Shown here one piece after another: positions 51,348 to 60,265 of a stretch of 64,000 bases of DNA. The number at the start of each line of letters is the position of its first letter. Positions within the stretch are counted from its first letter, which is position 1. The notes beneath the pieces are model-generated. The model saw only the letters and a list, made by a program, of their open reading frames with translations. It ran no database searches and had not been told where the DNA came from. The position numbers were made by a program, and so were the translations under genes. Source of the stretch: Clostridia bacterium (GTDB taxonomy: Bacteria; Bacillota; Clostridia; Oscillospirales; QAKW01). The stretch is from positions 1 through 64,000 of the forward strand of contig JAFSHF010000022.1 in the NCBI GenBank assembly GCA_017440465.1, read 5' to 3'.

Positions 51348-51376
51348 TTGCAAAGCCTGCCAATTCCTGCTATAAT
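51348..51376 (+). promoter_or_regulatory. Promoter of the 51405 membrane protein gene
   Basis: TTGCAA (51348-51353), 17 bases, TATAAT (51371-51376). Confidence 0.75.
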
Positions 51377-51404
51377 GGATTTATCAAAAAGCGAGGTTAT
51401 CATA

Positions 51405-51968
51405 ATGAAAAAATTTCAATTACCCAAAAATCTGCGCTATGCGCTGATCTTTTTCTTTGTTATCTTCTTCGCCGCGCTGGCAGGGCAACCCTTCCCCGAA
51501 GGTTATTTTCACCTTGCCGATCCCTTGGTGATGATGGCGGCGGCGGTATTGCCGCTCCCCCTTGCGCTGATCACCTCGGTCATCGCCTGTGTGGCGGTGG
51601 ATTGCATCAAAGGCTATACCCTGCTTGCCCTCACCACAGCGATCGCAAAGATCCTGCTGATTCTGGCGGTCAAAGGCTTATTAAAGCTTCCTGCCGCCCA
51701 AAAATTCCCCGATCTCATCGCCGCTCCTGCGGCACTTCTTTCCATCCTCTGCAACTATCTGGGCTGTGCCGCTGTTTATTTCTATACCGCGTTTTCCGGT
51801 GAAACGTCCATCGCAAAGCAACTTAGCACAGCGCTTTCCTATGCAACCCGCGTCTTGCAAAAAGAAACCGTTCAGGCACTCTTGGGTGTTTTGCTCTTCG
51901 TTCTCCTTTACGGAGTCTATAAAAAAATGAAAGAGCGCAGAGCCAAAAAACCAACCGACGAAGAATAA
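51405..51968 (+). CDS. ECF-transporter S-component-like membrane protein
   Basis: 187 residues with five to six hydrophobic segments. The first holds FFFVIFFAALAGQPFPEGYFHLADPLVMMAAAVL (split across about 15-48), followed by the AADCIKGY-like loop VAVDCIKGYTLLAL (about 64-77) and a positively charged end. The layout resembles substrate-binding S components of energy-coupling-factor transporters, which bring in vitamins or nucleosides. Substrate not visible and no ECF ATPase genes nearby, so a shared ECF module would be needed. ATG at 51405 after GCGAGG. Shares the terminator at 51972-52000. Confidence 0.65.
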   Translation: MKKFQLPKNLRYALIFFFVIFFAALAGQPFPEGYFHLADPLVMMAAAVLPLPLALITSVIACVAVDCIKGYTLLALTTAIAKILLILAVKGLLKLPAAQKFPDLIAAPAALLSILCNYLGCAAVYFYTAFSGETSIAKQLSTALSYATRVLQKETVQALLGVLLFVLLYGVYKKMKERRAKKPTDEE

Positions 51969-51971
51969 AAA

Positions 51972-52000
51972 TAATCCCCACAAATGTGGGGATTTTTTTA
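51972..52000. terminator. Bidirectional terminator
   Basis: AATCCCCA-CAAA-TGTGGGGATT followed by T-runs; overlaps the stop of the LCP gene on the other strand. Confidence 0.85.
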
Positions 52001-53335
52001 TTCTAAAGTCTCTTCATCCGATGGGATCTCTTCCGGATCTTCTTCCATCGGTTCGTCCTCTACGATTGGCTCATCCTCTACGGTCGGATCGTCCTCGACG
52101 ATGGGTTCATCCTCTACGATGGGTTCGTCCTCCACGATGGGTTCGTCCTCCACGATGGGTTCGTCCTCCACGATGGGTTCGTCCTCCACGATAGGTTCGT
52201 CCTCTACGGTCGGTTCATCCTCTACGATGGGTTCTTCCTCTTCTTGGGGAGAACTCTCGGTATGAGCACCCGAACCGAAATACCAGCGGGTGAGATCCAC
52301 GCCGTTTTCTTCGATATATTGTTCAAAAGAAACGTCCTCAAAAATAAAGGCGTTCATCTGCTTTGCGGCATAGTCCAGATTATAATAGCAGCAGGAACCC
52401 AAGCCGGGAACATTCATACCGTATTCGATCATAATATCAAAGGAGGGCATCCGCGCCTCTTTAAATTGCAGGCCCTCATTGACCAAAATGCCCGCAAGTT
52501 CAAAGATCTCATCATAATCCAGCGAGGTCTCCATATAGGGGATCAACGCCTTGATCAGGCGGGGATATTGGGTCGCTCGCATTGAAAGTGCCTTATCAAA
52601 CATCTGGCGCATCACCAGCCGTTGCCGCTCGGTGCGGCCGGGGTCGTTATTGGTGCCGTTGACGGTCGCCACCTTGCGGATGCGGGAAAACGCCACCGCC
52701 TGCACCCCATTGAGTTTCTGCACTCCCGCCTGCTCGATATAATCCTCGGCGGTGCCGCGTTCGCGGTGCATCGAACGGATATGAATATTCGCATTTCGAA
52801 CCTCGGCTTCGGTCAGTTCCACCTCGATGCCGCCCACCGCCTCGATGATCTCCGCCATTCCGACGAAATCGACGGTGGCATAATCGGTAATGTTCAGATC
52901 AAAGGTCTGGTTGAGGGTCTTGATCGCCAGCGGCGCACCGCCTAAATTATAGGCGGCGTTGATCTTTTGATGGCCGAAGCCCTCCACCTCTACCAAGCTA
53001 TCTCGCATCACCGAGATGATCTTGATATCGTTATGAACGGCATCAATGGAGACGATCATAATGGAATCGGAAAGACCGCGAAAACTATCGTTGCGCGCGT
53101 CGATGCCGAATAATGCAATGTTGGTAATTCCGTCGGGGGCGTCCATCGCCAATTCGGCGCTGATGCCAAGTTCTTCGTGATTCAATTTTACTTTATTATA
53201 ACGAAAACTGTTGATGATCTCCATCACACCGCAACCCGCCATTGTAAGCAGGACGGCGATCAAGATCATCGGAACAATAAATACCCGCAGTTTTCCTCGG
53301 GGGTCTTTCCATCTCATTCTTCGTTTTACCCTCAT
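51998..53335 (-). CDS. LytR-CpsA-Psr (LCP) family protein with acidic repeat tail
   Basis: 445 residues. Membrane anchor (about 17-36), then the LCP catalytic domain (about 65-330) with the family residues: LFGIDARND (about 75-83), SIMIVSIDA (about 90-98), VMRDS (about 108-112, essential Arg), KINAAYNLGGAPLAI (about 123-137) and FSRIRKV (about 214-220). LCP enzymes attach wall polymers to peptidoglycan. The tail (about 365-445) is a run of EDEPIVEDEP repeats, a long acidic stalk. Two starts are possible: ATG 53335, at the edge of a MITE-like insert with no ribosome site, or the in-frame ATG 53317. Confidence 0.88.
   Translation of the reverse strand: MRVKRRMRWKDPRGKLRVFIVPMILIAVLLTMAGCGVMEIINSFRYNKVKLNHEELGISAELAMDAPDGITNIALFGIDARNDSFRGLSDSIMIVSIDAVHNDIKIISVMRDSLVEVEGFGHQKINAAYNLGGAPLAIKTLNQTFDLNITDYATVDFVGMAEIIEAVGGIEVELTEAEVRNANIHIRSMHRERGTAEDYIEQAGVQKLNGVQAVAFSRIRKVATVNGTNNDPGRTERQRLVMRQMFDKALSMRATQYPRLIKALIPYMETSLDYDEIFELAGILVNEGLQFKEARMPSFDIMIEYGMNVPGLGSCCYYNLDYAAKQMNAFIFEDVSFEQYIEENGVDLTRWYFGSGAHTESSPQEEEEPIVEDEPTVEDEPIVEDEPIVEDEPIVEDEPIVEDEPIVEDEPIVEDDPTVEDEPIVEDEPMEEDPEEIPSDEETLE
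52038..52231 (-). repeat. Tandem 18-nt repeats coding for the acidic tail of the LCP protein
   Basis: About ten copies of an 18-base unit (plus strand GGTTCGTCCTCYACGATG) code for the VEDEPI hexapeptide. Several adjacent copies are identical, a sign of recent slippage. Confidence 0.85.
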
Positions 53336-53611
53336 AAGGTGGCAAGAATAATCCGCACCTGTTTTAAAAAGGCGGATTTCCGCTCACCCATCGTTAAAAT
53401 ACTCGCCAATGCGGCAGCATTGGCTGCGTTTTGTGCCTTGATTGAACGCAAATCCGCTCTTTTTAAAATCTCCGACCTCAAAGCGAGGAGATTTCGAGGG
53501 ATTTTTGCTCTATCTTTTATGCAGATCGGCTGCCGCCGATCAAATGAAAATAAGCGAAAAGCACCGAAATGTCCCGCTTTGAGACAGATTCGGATTACTC
53601 TTGCCACCTTA
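53335..53611. mobile_element. 277-bp MITE-like element with 21-bp terminal inverted repeats
   Basis: TAAGGTGGCAAGAATAATCCG (53335-53355 holds its first 20 and last base) is inverted at 53591-53611 with one mismatch. Both ends begin with TA, fitting TA target-site use by IS630/mariner-type transposases. Inside are several perfect hairpins (CCAATGC/GCATTGG, AAATCTCC/GGAGATTT, GATCGGC/GCCGATC) and no plausible gene. One end supplies the TAA stop of tex, the other the ATG of the LCP gene. Confidence 0.75.
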
Positions 53612-55759
53612 GATCTTCATGGTCAAGCCGATGCGGCTCTTTTTCAGATCCACCGAAAGGACCTTGACCTTAACAATATCGCCCACCTTCAACACTTCGC
53701 CGGGATGGCGGATATAGCGGTCGCAGATCTGGGAGATATGCACCAAGCCGTCCTCATGGACACCGATATCGACAAACGCACCGAAATCGATGACATTACG
53801 AACCGTCCCCTGCAGCAACATTCCCTCCCGCAGGTCTTCCATCTTCAAAACATCGGTCTTCAAAATGGGGCGGGGCAGTTCATCGCGGGGATCGCGGCCG
53901 GGTTTTTGCAGGAAGGAAGCGATATCCACCAAGGTGGGCAAGCCAATGCCCAGCTCCTCCGCCAGCTTTGCTCCGCCGGTGCCTTCGGTGAATTTAGAGA
54001 TGCCCGAGACCGCACCGTTTTTGAGATCTTCAGCCGAGTAGCCGCACTTTTGCAAAAACAGCCGCGCGGCAGGGTAACTTTCGGGGTGGACGGCGGTATT
54101 ATCCAGCGGTTCGTCTCCGCCGGAGACCCGCAAAAAGCCCGCGCACTGCTCATAGGCTTTGGGGCCCAATTTGGCCACCTTCAGCAGTTCCTTGCGGGAG
54201 CGGAACGCGCCCTTTTCTTCCCGATAGGCAACGATGTTTTTTGCGATGGAGGAATTGATGCCTGCCACCTGCGCCAATAGCGGTGCGCTGGCGGTATTGA
54301 GTTCCACACCCACCGAGTTGACGCAGTCTTCCACCACACCGCCCAGGGCTTCCCCTAAGCGGGCTTTGGGCATATCGTGCTGATACTGCCCGACGCCGAT
54401 GGATTTGGGATCGATCTTGACCAACTCCGCCAAGGGATCCTGCAAGCGGCGGGCAATAGAGACCGCCGACCGCAGAGAAACATCAAATTGGGGAAATTCT
54501 TCCGCCGCCAATTTAGAAGCGGAATAGACCGAAGCCCCTGCTTCGTTGACAATGACATAATGCACCGGTGTATCCAATTCGCGGATCATCTCCGCCACAA
54601 ACTGCTCCGATTCGCGGGAGGCGGTGCCGTTGCCGATGCTGATGAGGCTGACGTTATGCTTTTTGATCAGCGCCTTTAATTTTACCTTTGCCTCTTCTGT
54701 TTTATTTTGGGGCGGAGTGGGATAGACCACGGTGGTATCCAAGACCTTACCGGTGGCATCCACCACCGCGATCTTGCAACCGGTGCGGTAGGCAGGGTCC
54801 AACCCCAAGGTCACCATATCTTTAATGGGCGGCTGCATCAGCAGATGCCGCAGGTTGACCGAAAAGACGCCCATCGCCTGCTCCTGCGCCCGCTCACTCA
54901 TGGTGTTGCGGATCTCCCGTTCCATCGAAGGGTCGATCAAGCGGTTAAAGGCATCGGCGGCGGCTTCGGAAACCTGCGCCGCACTTTTGGACTCATTCTT
55001 CACATACGCCTTTTCCAAGATGGCGACAGCGGCGGTTTCATCCACCTTGATCTTGACTCTTAAGATCTCTTCCGCCTCGCCGCGGTTGAGCGCCAAAATG
55101 CGATGGCCGGGGATCTTGCGCACCAATTCCTCAAAGGCATAGTACATCGCAAAAACGCCCTTTTCATCCTTACTGTCGGCGATCTGCTCGGAAGTGACCA
55201 TCGCCTCTTTCAAGTAGAATGCACGCAGGCGGCGGCGCATCTCGGCATCATCGGAGATGGTCTCGGCGATGATATCGCGGGCGCCCTGCAGCGCATCTTC
55301 AGCGGTGGGAACTTCCTGCTCCTCGTTGATATAATTTGCCGCTTCGGCAAGGGGATCCAAGGCGGGATCCTGCTCCAAAATCGCCAATGCCAACGGCTCC
55401 AAGCCCCGCGCCTTTGCCTTGCCTGCGCGGGTCTGCTTTTTCTGCTTATAGGGGCGGTAGAGATCCTCCACCTCCGCCAAGGTAGCGGCGGCATCGATCT
55501 GCGCCTGAAGTTCCTCGGTCATCTTTTCCTGGGCAACGATGGCGGCGCAGACTTCTTCTTTGCGCTTGATCAGATTGCGCAGGTAGGTCAGCCGATCGGA
55601 AAGGGCGCGCAGCACCTGATCGTCCAATCCGCCGGTCGCTTCCTTACGGTAGCGGGCGATGAAAGGGATGGTGTTGCCGTCGTCCATCAACGCCACCGCG
55701 GCGGCGACCTGCGTTTCTTTGATTTTTAATTCTTGAGCAAGGGTCTTATTGATATCCAT
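53609..55759 (-). CDS. tex: Tex-family RNA-binding transcription accessory protein
   Basis: 716 residues, typical length. N-terminal helical Tex region (about 1-180; PFIARYRKEATGGLDD), a YqgF/RuvC-like domain (about 315-445; GLDPAYRTGCKIAVVDATG), HhH2 motifs (about 480-560; LNTASAPLLAQVAGI), and a C-terminal S1 domain (about 635-712; GTVRNVIDFGAFVDIGVHEDGLVH). It binds RNA and affects transcription and toxin gene expression in several bacteria. The stop codon TAA is formed by the end of the MITE-like element. Confidence 0.95.
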   Translation of the reverse strand: MDINKTLAQELKIKETQVAAAVALMDDGNTIPFIARYRKEATGGLDDQVLRALSDRLTYLRNLIKRKEEVCAAIVAQEKMTEELQAQIDAAATLAEVEDLYRPYKQKKQTRAGKAKARGLEPLALAILEQDPALDPLAEAANYINEEQEVPTAEDALQGARDIIAETISDDAEMRRRLRAFYLKEAMVTSEQIADSKDEKGVFAMYYAFEELVRKIPGHRILALNRGEAEEILRVKIKVDETAAVAILEKAYVKNESKSAAQVSEAAADAFNRLIDPSMEREIRNTMSERAQEQAMGVFSVNLRHLLMQPPIKDMVTLGLDPAYRTGCKIAVVDATGKVLDTTVVYPTPPQNKTEEAKVKLKALIKKHNVSLISIGNGTASRESEQFVAEMIRELDTPVHYVIVNEAGASVYSASKLAAEEFPQFDVSLRSAVSIARRLQDPLAELVKIDPKSIGVGQYQHDMPKARLGEALGGVVEDCVNSVGVELNTASAPLLAQVAGINSSIAKNIVAYREEKGAFRSRKELLKVAKLGPKAYEQCAGFLRVSGGDEPLDNTAVHPESYPAARLFLQKCGYSAEDLKNGAVSGISKFTEGTGGAKLAEELGIGLPTLVDIASFLQKPGRDPRDELPRPILKTDVLKMEDLREGMLLQGTVRNVIDFGAFVDIGVHEDGLVHISQICDRYIRHPGEVLKVGDIVKVKVLSVDLKKSRIGLTMKI

Positions 55760-55778
55760 TTAAATCTCCTATGGTGAA

Positions 55779-55809
55779 AATGTCGAAACAGCGATGCTGT
55801 TTCGACATT
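55779..55809 (-). terminator. Terminator of the DUF1846 gene
   Basis: AATGTCGAAACAGC/GCTGTTTCGACATT with a 3-base loop, followed on the minus strand by TTTTC, just after the stop at 55812. Confidence 0.8.
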
Positions 55810-55811
55810 CA

Positions 55812-57296
55812 TTATGCGTGATAAAGTTTTTTCGTCTGATAGCGGGGTTCGCAGGTGAGGTTGACCCCCAACTTGCGGAAGGTTTGCTCGTCCACGCGGG
55901 AGAGGATGACCGAAGAATGGGCCTCCAAGCCCTTAAGTTTTTCCAACTGATCCATCGCCAGCTTGGCGCGTTCATCGGTAGCGGCGCAGATGGAAAGGGC
56001 GATCAGCACCTCATCGGTATGCAGCCGCGGGTTATGGTTGCCCAGAACACCGGTCTTCATCCGCTGGATCGGCTCGATAATGGTGGGTGAAAGAAGCTGA
56101 ACCTCATCGGGGATATCGCCCAACACCTTCAATACATTCAGAAGCATCGACGAAGAAGCACCCAGCAGGGAGCTGGTCTTGCCGGTGATGATCCGCCCGT
56201 CCTCCAATTCAATGGCGGTGGCGGGAGCGCCGGTGGCCTCTGCTTTTTCTACCGCGGCGGCGGCCACAGGGCGATCGGCGACCGAGATCTGCAGTTGGTT
56301 CATCAACAGTTCGATCTTGGAGACCTCGCTCTGCTCGCTGTTGCCCTGCCGCACTGCGCTGAGGGCGGCATAATAGCGGCGGATGATCTCCTGATTGGCG
56401 GCGGCGCGCACCGCCTCATCGTCGCTGATGGCGCAGCCTGCCATATTGACCCCCATATCGGTGGGGCTCTTATAAGGGGATTGACCCATGATCCGCTCCA
56501 TCATCGCGTTGACCACAGGGAAAATCTCCACATCGCGGTTATAGTTGATCGCGGTTTCACCGTAGGCTTCCAGATGGAAGGGGTCGATCATATTCACATC
56601 GTCCAGATCGGCGGTAGCCGCTTCATAGGCCACATTGACCGGATGCTTTAAGGGAATATTCCAGATGGGGAAGGTCTCAAATTTCGCATAGCCCGCTTTG
56701 ATGCCCCGCTTTTGCTCGTGATAGAGCTGGGATAAGCAGGTGGCCATCTTGCCGCTGCCGGGGCCGGGGCCGGTGACAACGATCAGTTTGCGGGTGGTTT
56801 CGATAAAATCATTTTTTCCAAACCCTTCATCGCTGACGATCAAGGGAATATTGGAGGGGTATTCGGGAATGGTATAATGGCGATAGACCTTGATGCCGAG
56901 ATTGATCAGCCGCTTTTCAAAAGCCACCGCCAAGGGTTGCTCGGTCCAGCGGGTGATGACCACGCTGCCCACATATAAACCGATGCCGCGGAAGGCATCG
57001 ATCAGCCGCAGGGTATCCAGATCATAGGTGATGCCCAGATCGCCGCGGCGCTTATTCTTTTCGATGGCGTTGGCATCGATGGCGATGACGATCTCTGCAT
57101 CGTCCTTCAATTCCAAAAGCATCTTGACCTTGGAATCGGGCTTAAAGCCGGGGAGCACCCGCGAAGCGTGAAAATCGTCAAACAACTTGCCGCCGAATTC
57201 CATATAGAGCTTATCGCCGAACATCGCAATGCGGTCGCGGATATTCTGCGACTGCAAGCGGACGTATTCTGCATTATCGAAACCCATCTTTGCCAT
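55812..57296 (-). CDS. DUF1846 family protein
   Basis: 494 residues, the normal length for DUF1846. It begins GFDNAEYVRLQSQNIRDRI (about 4-22), and has VVTGPGPGSGKMATCLSQLYHE (about 173-194), a P-loop-like segment that is a family hallmark. GVNMAGCAISDDEAV (about 282-296) follows. Crystal structures exist for members of this family, but the function is unknown; a nucleotide-binding role is plausible from the P-loop-like motif. Single-gene transcript with its own terminator. Ribosome site AAGGGG before the ATG at 57296. Confidence 0.9.
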   Translation of the reverse strand: MAKMGFDNAEYVRLQSQNIRDRIAMFGDKLYMEFGGKLFDDFHASRVLPGFKPDSKVKMLLELKDDAEIVIAIDANAIEKNKRRGDLGITYDLDTLRLIDAFRGIGLYVGSVVITRWTEQPLAVAFEKRLINLGIKVYRHYTIPEYPSNIPLIVSDEGFGKNDFIETTRKLIVVTGPGPGSGKMATCLSQLYHEQKRGIKAGYAKFETFPIWNIPLKHPVNVAYEAATADLDDVNMIDPFHLEAYGETAINYNRDVEIFPVVNAMMERIMGQSPYKSPTDMGVNMAGCAISDDEAVRAAANQEIIRRYYAALSAVRQGNSEQSEVSKIELLMNQLQISVADRPVAAAAVEKAEATGAPATAIELEDGRIITGKTSSLLGASSSMLLNVLKVLGDIPDEVQLLSPTIIEPIQRMKTGVLGNHNPRLHTDEVLIALSICAATDERAKLAMDQLEKLKGLEAHSSVILSRVDEQTFRKLGVNLTCEPRYQTKKLYHA

Positions 57297-57411
57297 AAAA
57301 ACACCCCTTCTTGTTTTTAATTGCTAAAATACCAATCAATAAAATATTATAACTAATTTCAACCCATCTTTCAAGGGCATTTTTATATTTTTCGCAAAAA
57401 GAAAGAGAAGG

Positions 57412-57440
57412 TTTACAAACAAATTCCCATTCGGTATAAT
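57412..57440 (+). promoter_or_regulatory. Promoter of the SDR gene
   Basis: TTTACA (57412-57417), 17 bases, TATAAT (57435-57440), 28 bases before the ATG. Confidence 0.75.
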
Positions 57441-57468
57441 AAAAATATAAACGATAAAGGAGAAAACT

Positions 57469-58239
57469 ATGAAAATTGCAGTGATTACCGGTGCCTCCAG
57501 CGGGATGGGGCGGGAATTTGCGGTTCAGCTCGCCGCCCAAGAACAATTCGATGAATTTTGGATCATCGCCCGCCGCGAAACGCGACTGGAAGAATTAAAG
57601 AAGGAACTTTCCGTCCCCTGCCGCGTCCTCCCGATGGATCTCACCGATGAAGCGGCGCTGGAGAGTTATAGTCTGCTCTTAAAGCAGGAACAGCCGGAGG
57701 TCTCCCTGCTGATCAATGCCGGTGGCTTTGGGCGGTTCGGACGCTACGATCAGATCCCCTTGGAGGATTGCATGGATATGATCGATCTCAACTGCAAGGC
57801 ACTGGTCTCTATGACCCAGCGCACTCTGCCCTATATCCCCGACGGCGGGCGGATCCTGCAGGTGGATTCCCTTTCCGCTTTCCAGCCGGTACCCTATCTC
57901 AATGTTTATGCCGCCACCAAAGCCTTTGTTCTAAGCTATTCCCGCGCGCTCAAGGCAGAGCTCAAGGACCGCAACATTCAGGTTTTGGCCTTCTGCCCCG
58001 GCTGGGTCACCACCGAGTTTTTCGACCACGCCTACCTCACCGGCAAAGAAGCAGTCACCTATTATAACAAAGTCTTTACCGCCGAGCAGGTGGTCAAGGA
58101 CGCGCTCAATGCCTTAAAGAAGGGCAAGGACGTCTGCGTTCCGAGTTGGCAGAATAAATTGCAGGTGCTTGGGGTGAAACTCTTACCAACCAAGCTGGTC
58201 ATCAAGGTCTGGATGAAGCAACAAAAACATAAATCATAA
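57469..58239 (+). CDS. Short-chain dehydrogenase/reductase
   Basis: 256 residues, classical SDR. NAD(P)-binding TGASSGMG (8-15), the Asp-Leu adenine loop (MDLTDE, about 58-63), NAGGF (about 85-89), the active-site Ser in VDSLSAF (about 134-140) and YAATK with the catalytic Tyr and Lys (about 147-151), then PGWVTTEFFD. It resembles the YqjQ/DltE-like clostridial group; the substrate is not visible. An arginine-rich stretch after the second strand (ARRETR) suggests NADPH preference. Own promoter and shared terminator. Confidence 0.9.
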   Translation: MKIAVITGASSGMGREFAVQLAAQEQFDEFWIIARRETRLEELKKELSVPCRVLPMDLTDEAALESYSLLLKQEQPEVSLLINAGGFGRFGRYDQIPLEDCMDMIDLNCKALVSMTQRTLPYIPDGGRILQVDSLSAFQPVPYLNVYAATKAFVLSYSRALKAELKDRNIQVLAFCPGWVTTEFFDHAYLTGKEAVTYYNKVFTAEQVVKDALNALKKGKDVCVPSWQNKLQVLGVKLLPTKLVIKVWMKQQKHKS

Positions 58240-58275
58240 AAAATGCCGCAGTTTTCAAAAACTGCGGCTTTTCAT
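58239..58275. terminator. Bidirectional terminator between the SDR and acyltransferase-like genes
   Basis: GCCGCAGTTTT/AAAACTGCGGC with a 2-base loop, T-rich on both sides. Confidence 0.85.
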
Positions 58276-58276
58276 T

Positions 58277-59143
58277 TTAATCTTCAATTTTAAAGATTTT
58301 TTTAATCTCATCATCGATGACCGGCGGAATTTCCTCCAGCTTTTCGGGATGCGCCATATAATCCTGGAACCGACGGAACGCCAATGCAAAATAACTTCCG
58401 CTGGCGATCCGCTCATCCATAACGATGCCCAGGGGCATACATTTTTCGTGGATGATCTCGCCGCCCTTGCGCTTGGGAACTTCGCGGTTGATACCCATCG
58501 CCATCGCCACCGAGGTGGTGCCGAATTCATAGATATGATGGTAGATGGCATTGGTACGGATGCTGGCAAGATCGGTAATGACCAACGAAATATGGAAGGG
58601 GCTCATATCGATGATGCTCTTGGGAAGCATTCCGTGCTTATCCATCCAGCGAAAGATCTTGACACCGCCCCGCAGCAAGCCGGGGAGAGAGAGCAAGGCG
58701 CTGATGATCTTTTCGGTACCGTTATCGGGGTTTTCCTTGCGGTTTTCGTCGATATACTCCGTCAGCCGCTCCTGCACCTTATACACATTATCGGTGGGTT
58801 GGAAATAGATCTTACTCATGGTTCCGCTTTGGGTGATATCGCCGCCCTGCAGCACCACCATCCCGACCGCAATTTCATTGCGGGCATAGAAATTACTGTT
58901 TACTACAAAATGGTTGAGTTTCGGAAATTCATCGATAACGCGGATATACGCCGCCAGCAACACCGCCAGCCGCGAGATCTTCATCCCTTCGTCCCGCTTG
59001 CGGTGAACATACGCCGCCACCGGATCCACCGGGATATCGATGGTGATCATATTCATCGAGTCCACCCGCTTATCCATCACGTGCGCCGCGACGGTATACA
59101 TCGGGTCGGTAATCTTCAGCCGAATTCCGTCTTTTCTTTTCAT
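58277..59143 (-). CDS. 2-oxoacid dehydrogenase E2-like acyltransferase domain, catalytic His missing
   Basis: 288 residues of the chloramphenicol-acetyltransferase/E2 catalytic fold: FPKLNHFVVNS (about 74-84), the SGTMSKIYFQPT segment (about 106-117), SPFHISLVITDLASIRTNAIYHHI (about 180-203) and the terminal IVMDERIASGSYFALAFRRF (about 240-259). In active E2 enzymes that last motif is DHRVxDG; here the His is replaced (MDERIASG). There is no lipoyl domain. It may be a non-catalytic or altered member of the family that is common in clostridia as a stand-alone gene. Good ribosome site (GGGGGAAAA). Confidence 0.8.
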   Translation of the reverse strand: MKRKDGIRLKITDPMYTVAAHVMDKRVDSMNMITIDIPVDPVAAYVHRKRDEGMKISRLAVLLAAYIRVIDEFPKLNHFVVNSNFYARNEIAVGMVVLQGGDITQSGTMSKIYFQPTDNVYKVQERLTEYIDENRKENPDNGTEKIISALLSLPGLLRGGVKIFRWMDKHGMLPKSIIDMSPFHISLVITDLASIRTNAIYHHIYEFGTTSVAMAMGINREVPKRKGGEIIHEKCMPLGIVMDERIASGSYFALAFRRFQDYMAHPEKLEEIPPVIDDEIKKIFKIED

Positions 59144-59175
59144 AAATTTTCCCCCATTATGAATAATGCACTTTT

Positions 59176-59204
59176 ATTATACAGGATTTTATCGCATTAG
59201 GCAA
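59176..59204 (-). promoter_or_regulatory. Promoter of the E2-like gene
   Basis: TTGCCT (59204-59199), 17 bases, TATAAT (59181-59176) on the minus strand. Confidence 0.75.
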
Positions 59205-59246
59205 GAAAAATGTCGAAATGTGAAAAATTTCTAATTTTTCTTGCCC

Positions 59247-59275
59247 TTGATTTTCCATATATATCTTGTTATAAT
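59247..59275 (+). promoter_or_regulatory. Promoter of the EamA-HTH-ATP-grasp-serS cluster
   Basis: TTGATT (59247-59252), 17 bases, TATAAT (59270-59275). Confidence 0.7.
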
Positions 59276-59312
59276 TTGAAGGAAATTTTGACTTTTACAA
59301 AAGGGATAACAT

Positions 59313-60206
59313 ATGAAACAAATTCGCAACAACCTATTCCCCATATTAGCGGCGATGATCTGGGGCTCTGCCTTTGTCGCCCAGAGTGTGGGCGCGGAAT
59401 ATTTTCCGCCCTTTGCCTTCAACGCGGTGCGCTCCTGCATCGCCACCGTTGCTTTGCTGGTGGTGGTCATTCTTTTTGCCAAGGTGCGTAAAGAGTCCAT
59501 CCTTCCCGCGAAAGAGCAGTGCAAAGCCCTGCTGATCGGCGGGCTCTGTTGCGGCGGGGTGCTGTCCTGTGCCTCTGCTTTGCAGCAGGCGGGGCTGGGC
59601 GAGACCGATCCCGGCAAGGCAGGGTTCATCACCGCCCTTTATATCGTCTTGGTCCCCATCGCTTCCCTCTTTTTCAAGAAACGCGCCCCGCTCACTGTCT
59701 GGGGTGCGGTCATCCTTGCGGCGGCGGGCTTATATTTCCTTTGCATCGATCCTTCAAAGTCCTTTCAGATCCAATCAAGCGATCTGCTTTTGATCGGCTG
59801 CGCCATCTGCTTCACCGCCCACATTTTGGTGGTGGATCATTTCACCCAAAAGGTCGATGGCGTCAAACTCTCGCTGATGCAGTTTTTCTTTACCGCGGTC
59901 TTTTCGGGCATTTTAATGCTCTTTTTTGAGCGACCCGATTGGAGCCTTTTGCCCCTTTGCACCATCCCCCTGCTCTATACCGGTGTCCTTTCCAGCGGGG
60001 TGGCCTATACCCTGCAGATCTTGGCGCAAAAGGATGCCAATCCCAGCGTTGTATCTCTTCTGCTGAGTCTGGAATCGGTCTTTGCGGTGTTGGCAGGCTT
60101 GCTCTTCGGCGATCGGATGAGCGGTTGGGAATGGCTGGGGTGCGGCTTGATGCTGATCGCGGTTGTTATCGCCCAGCTCCCGCCCTTGACAAAAAGCAAA
60201 AAATAG
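59313..60206 (+). CDS. EamA-family transporter (DMT superfamily)
   Basis: 297 residues, ten membrane segments in two EamA halves. WGSAFVAQSVG (about 15-25) and FNAVRSCIA (about 34-42) mark the first half; LSSGVAYTLQILAQKDANPSVVSLLLSLESVFAVLAGLL (about 228-266, the classic EamA end) marks the second. Substrate not visible. It begins a run of plus-strand genes; the 60266 gene follows after 59 bases. Confidence 0.9.
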   Translation: MKQIRNNLFPILAAMIWGSAFVAQSVGAEYFPPFAFNAVRSCIATVALLVVVILFAKVRKESILPAKEQCKALLIGGLCCGGVLSCASALQQAGLGETDPGKAGFITALYIVLVPIASLFFKKRAPLTVWGAVILAAAGLYFLCIDPSKSFQIQSSDLLLIGCAICFTAHILVVDHFTQKVDGVKLSLMQFFFTAVFSGILMLFFERPDWSLLPLCTIPLLYTGVLSSGVAYTLQILAQKDANPSVVSLLLSLESVFAVLAGLLFGDRMSGWEWLGCGLMLIAVVIAQLPPLTKSKK

Positions 60207-60265
60207 TGTAAAATTACACTTGAGCGATTTTGCGTTGCTCGAATCTGAAAACCAGAGGTGATTGC

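Noticed and set aside
53332..53607. 91-codon minus-strand frame
   Set aside because: It lies wholly inside the MITE-like element and reads through its terminal repeats; the frame is a by-product of the element.
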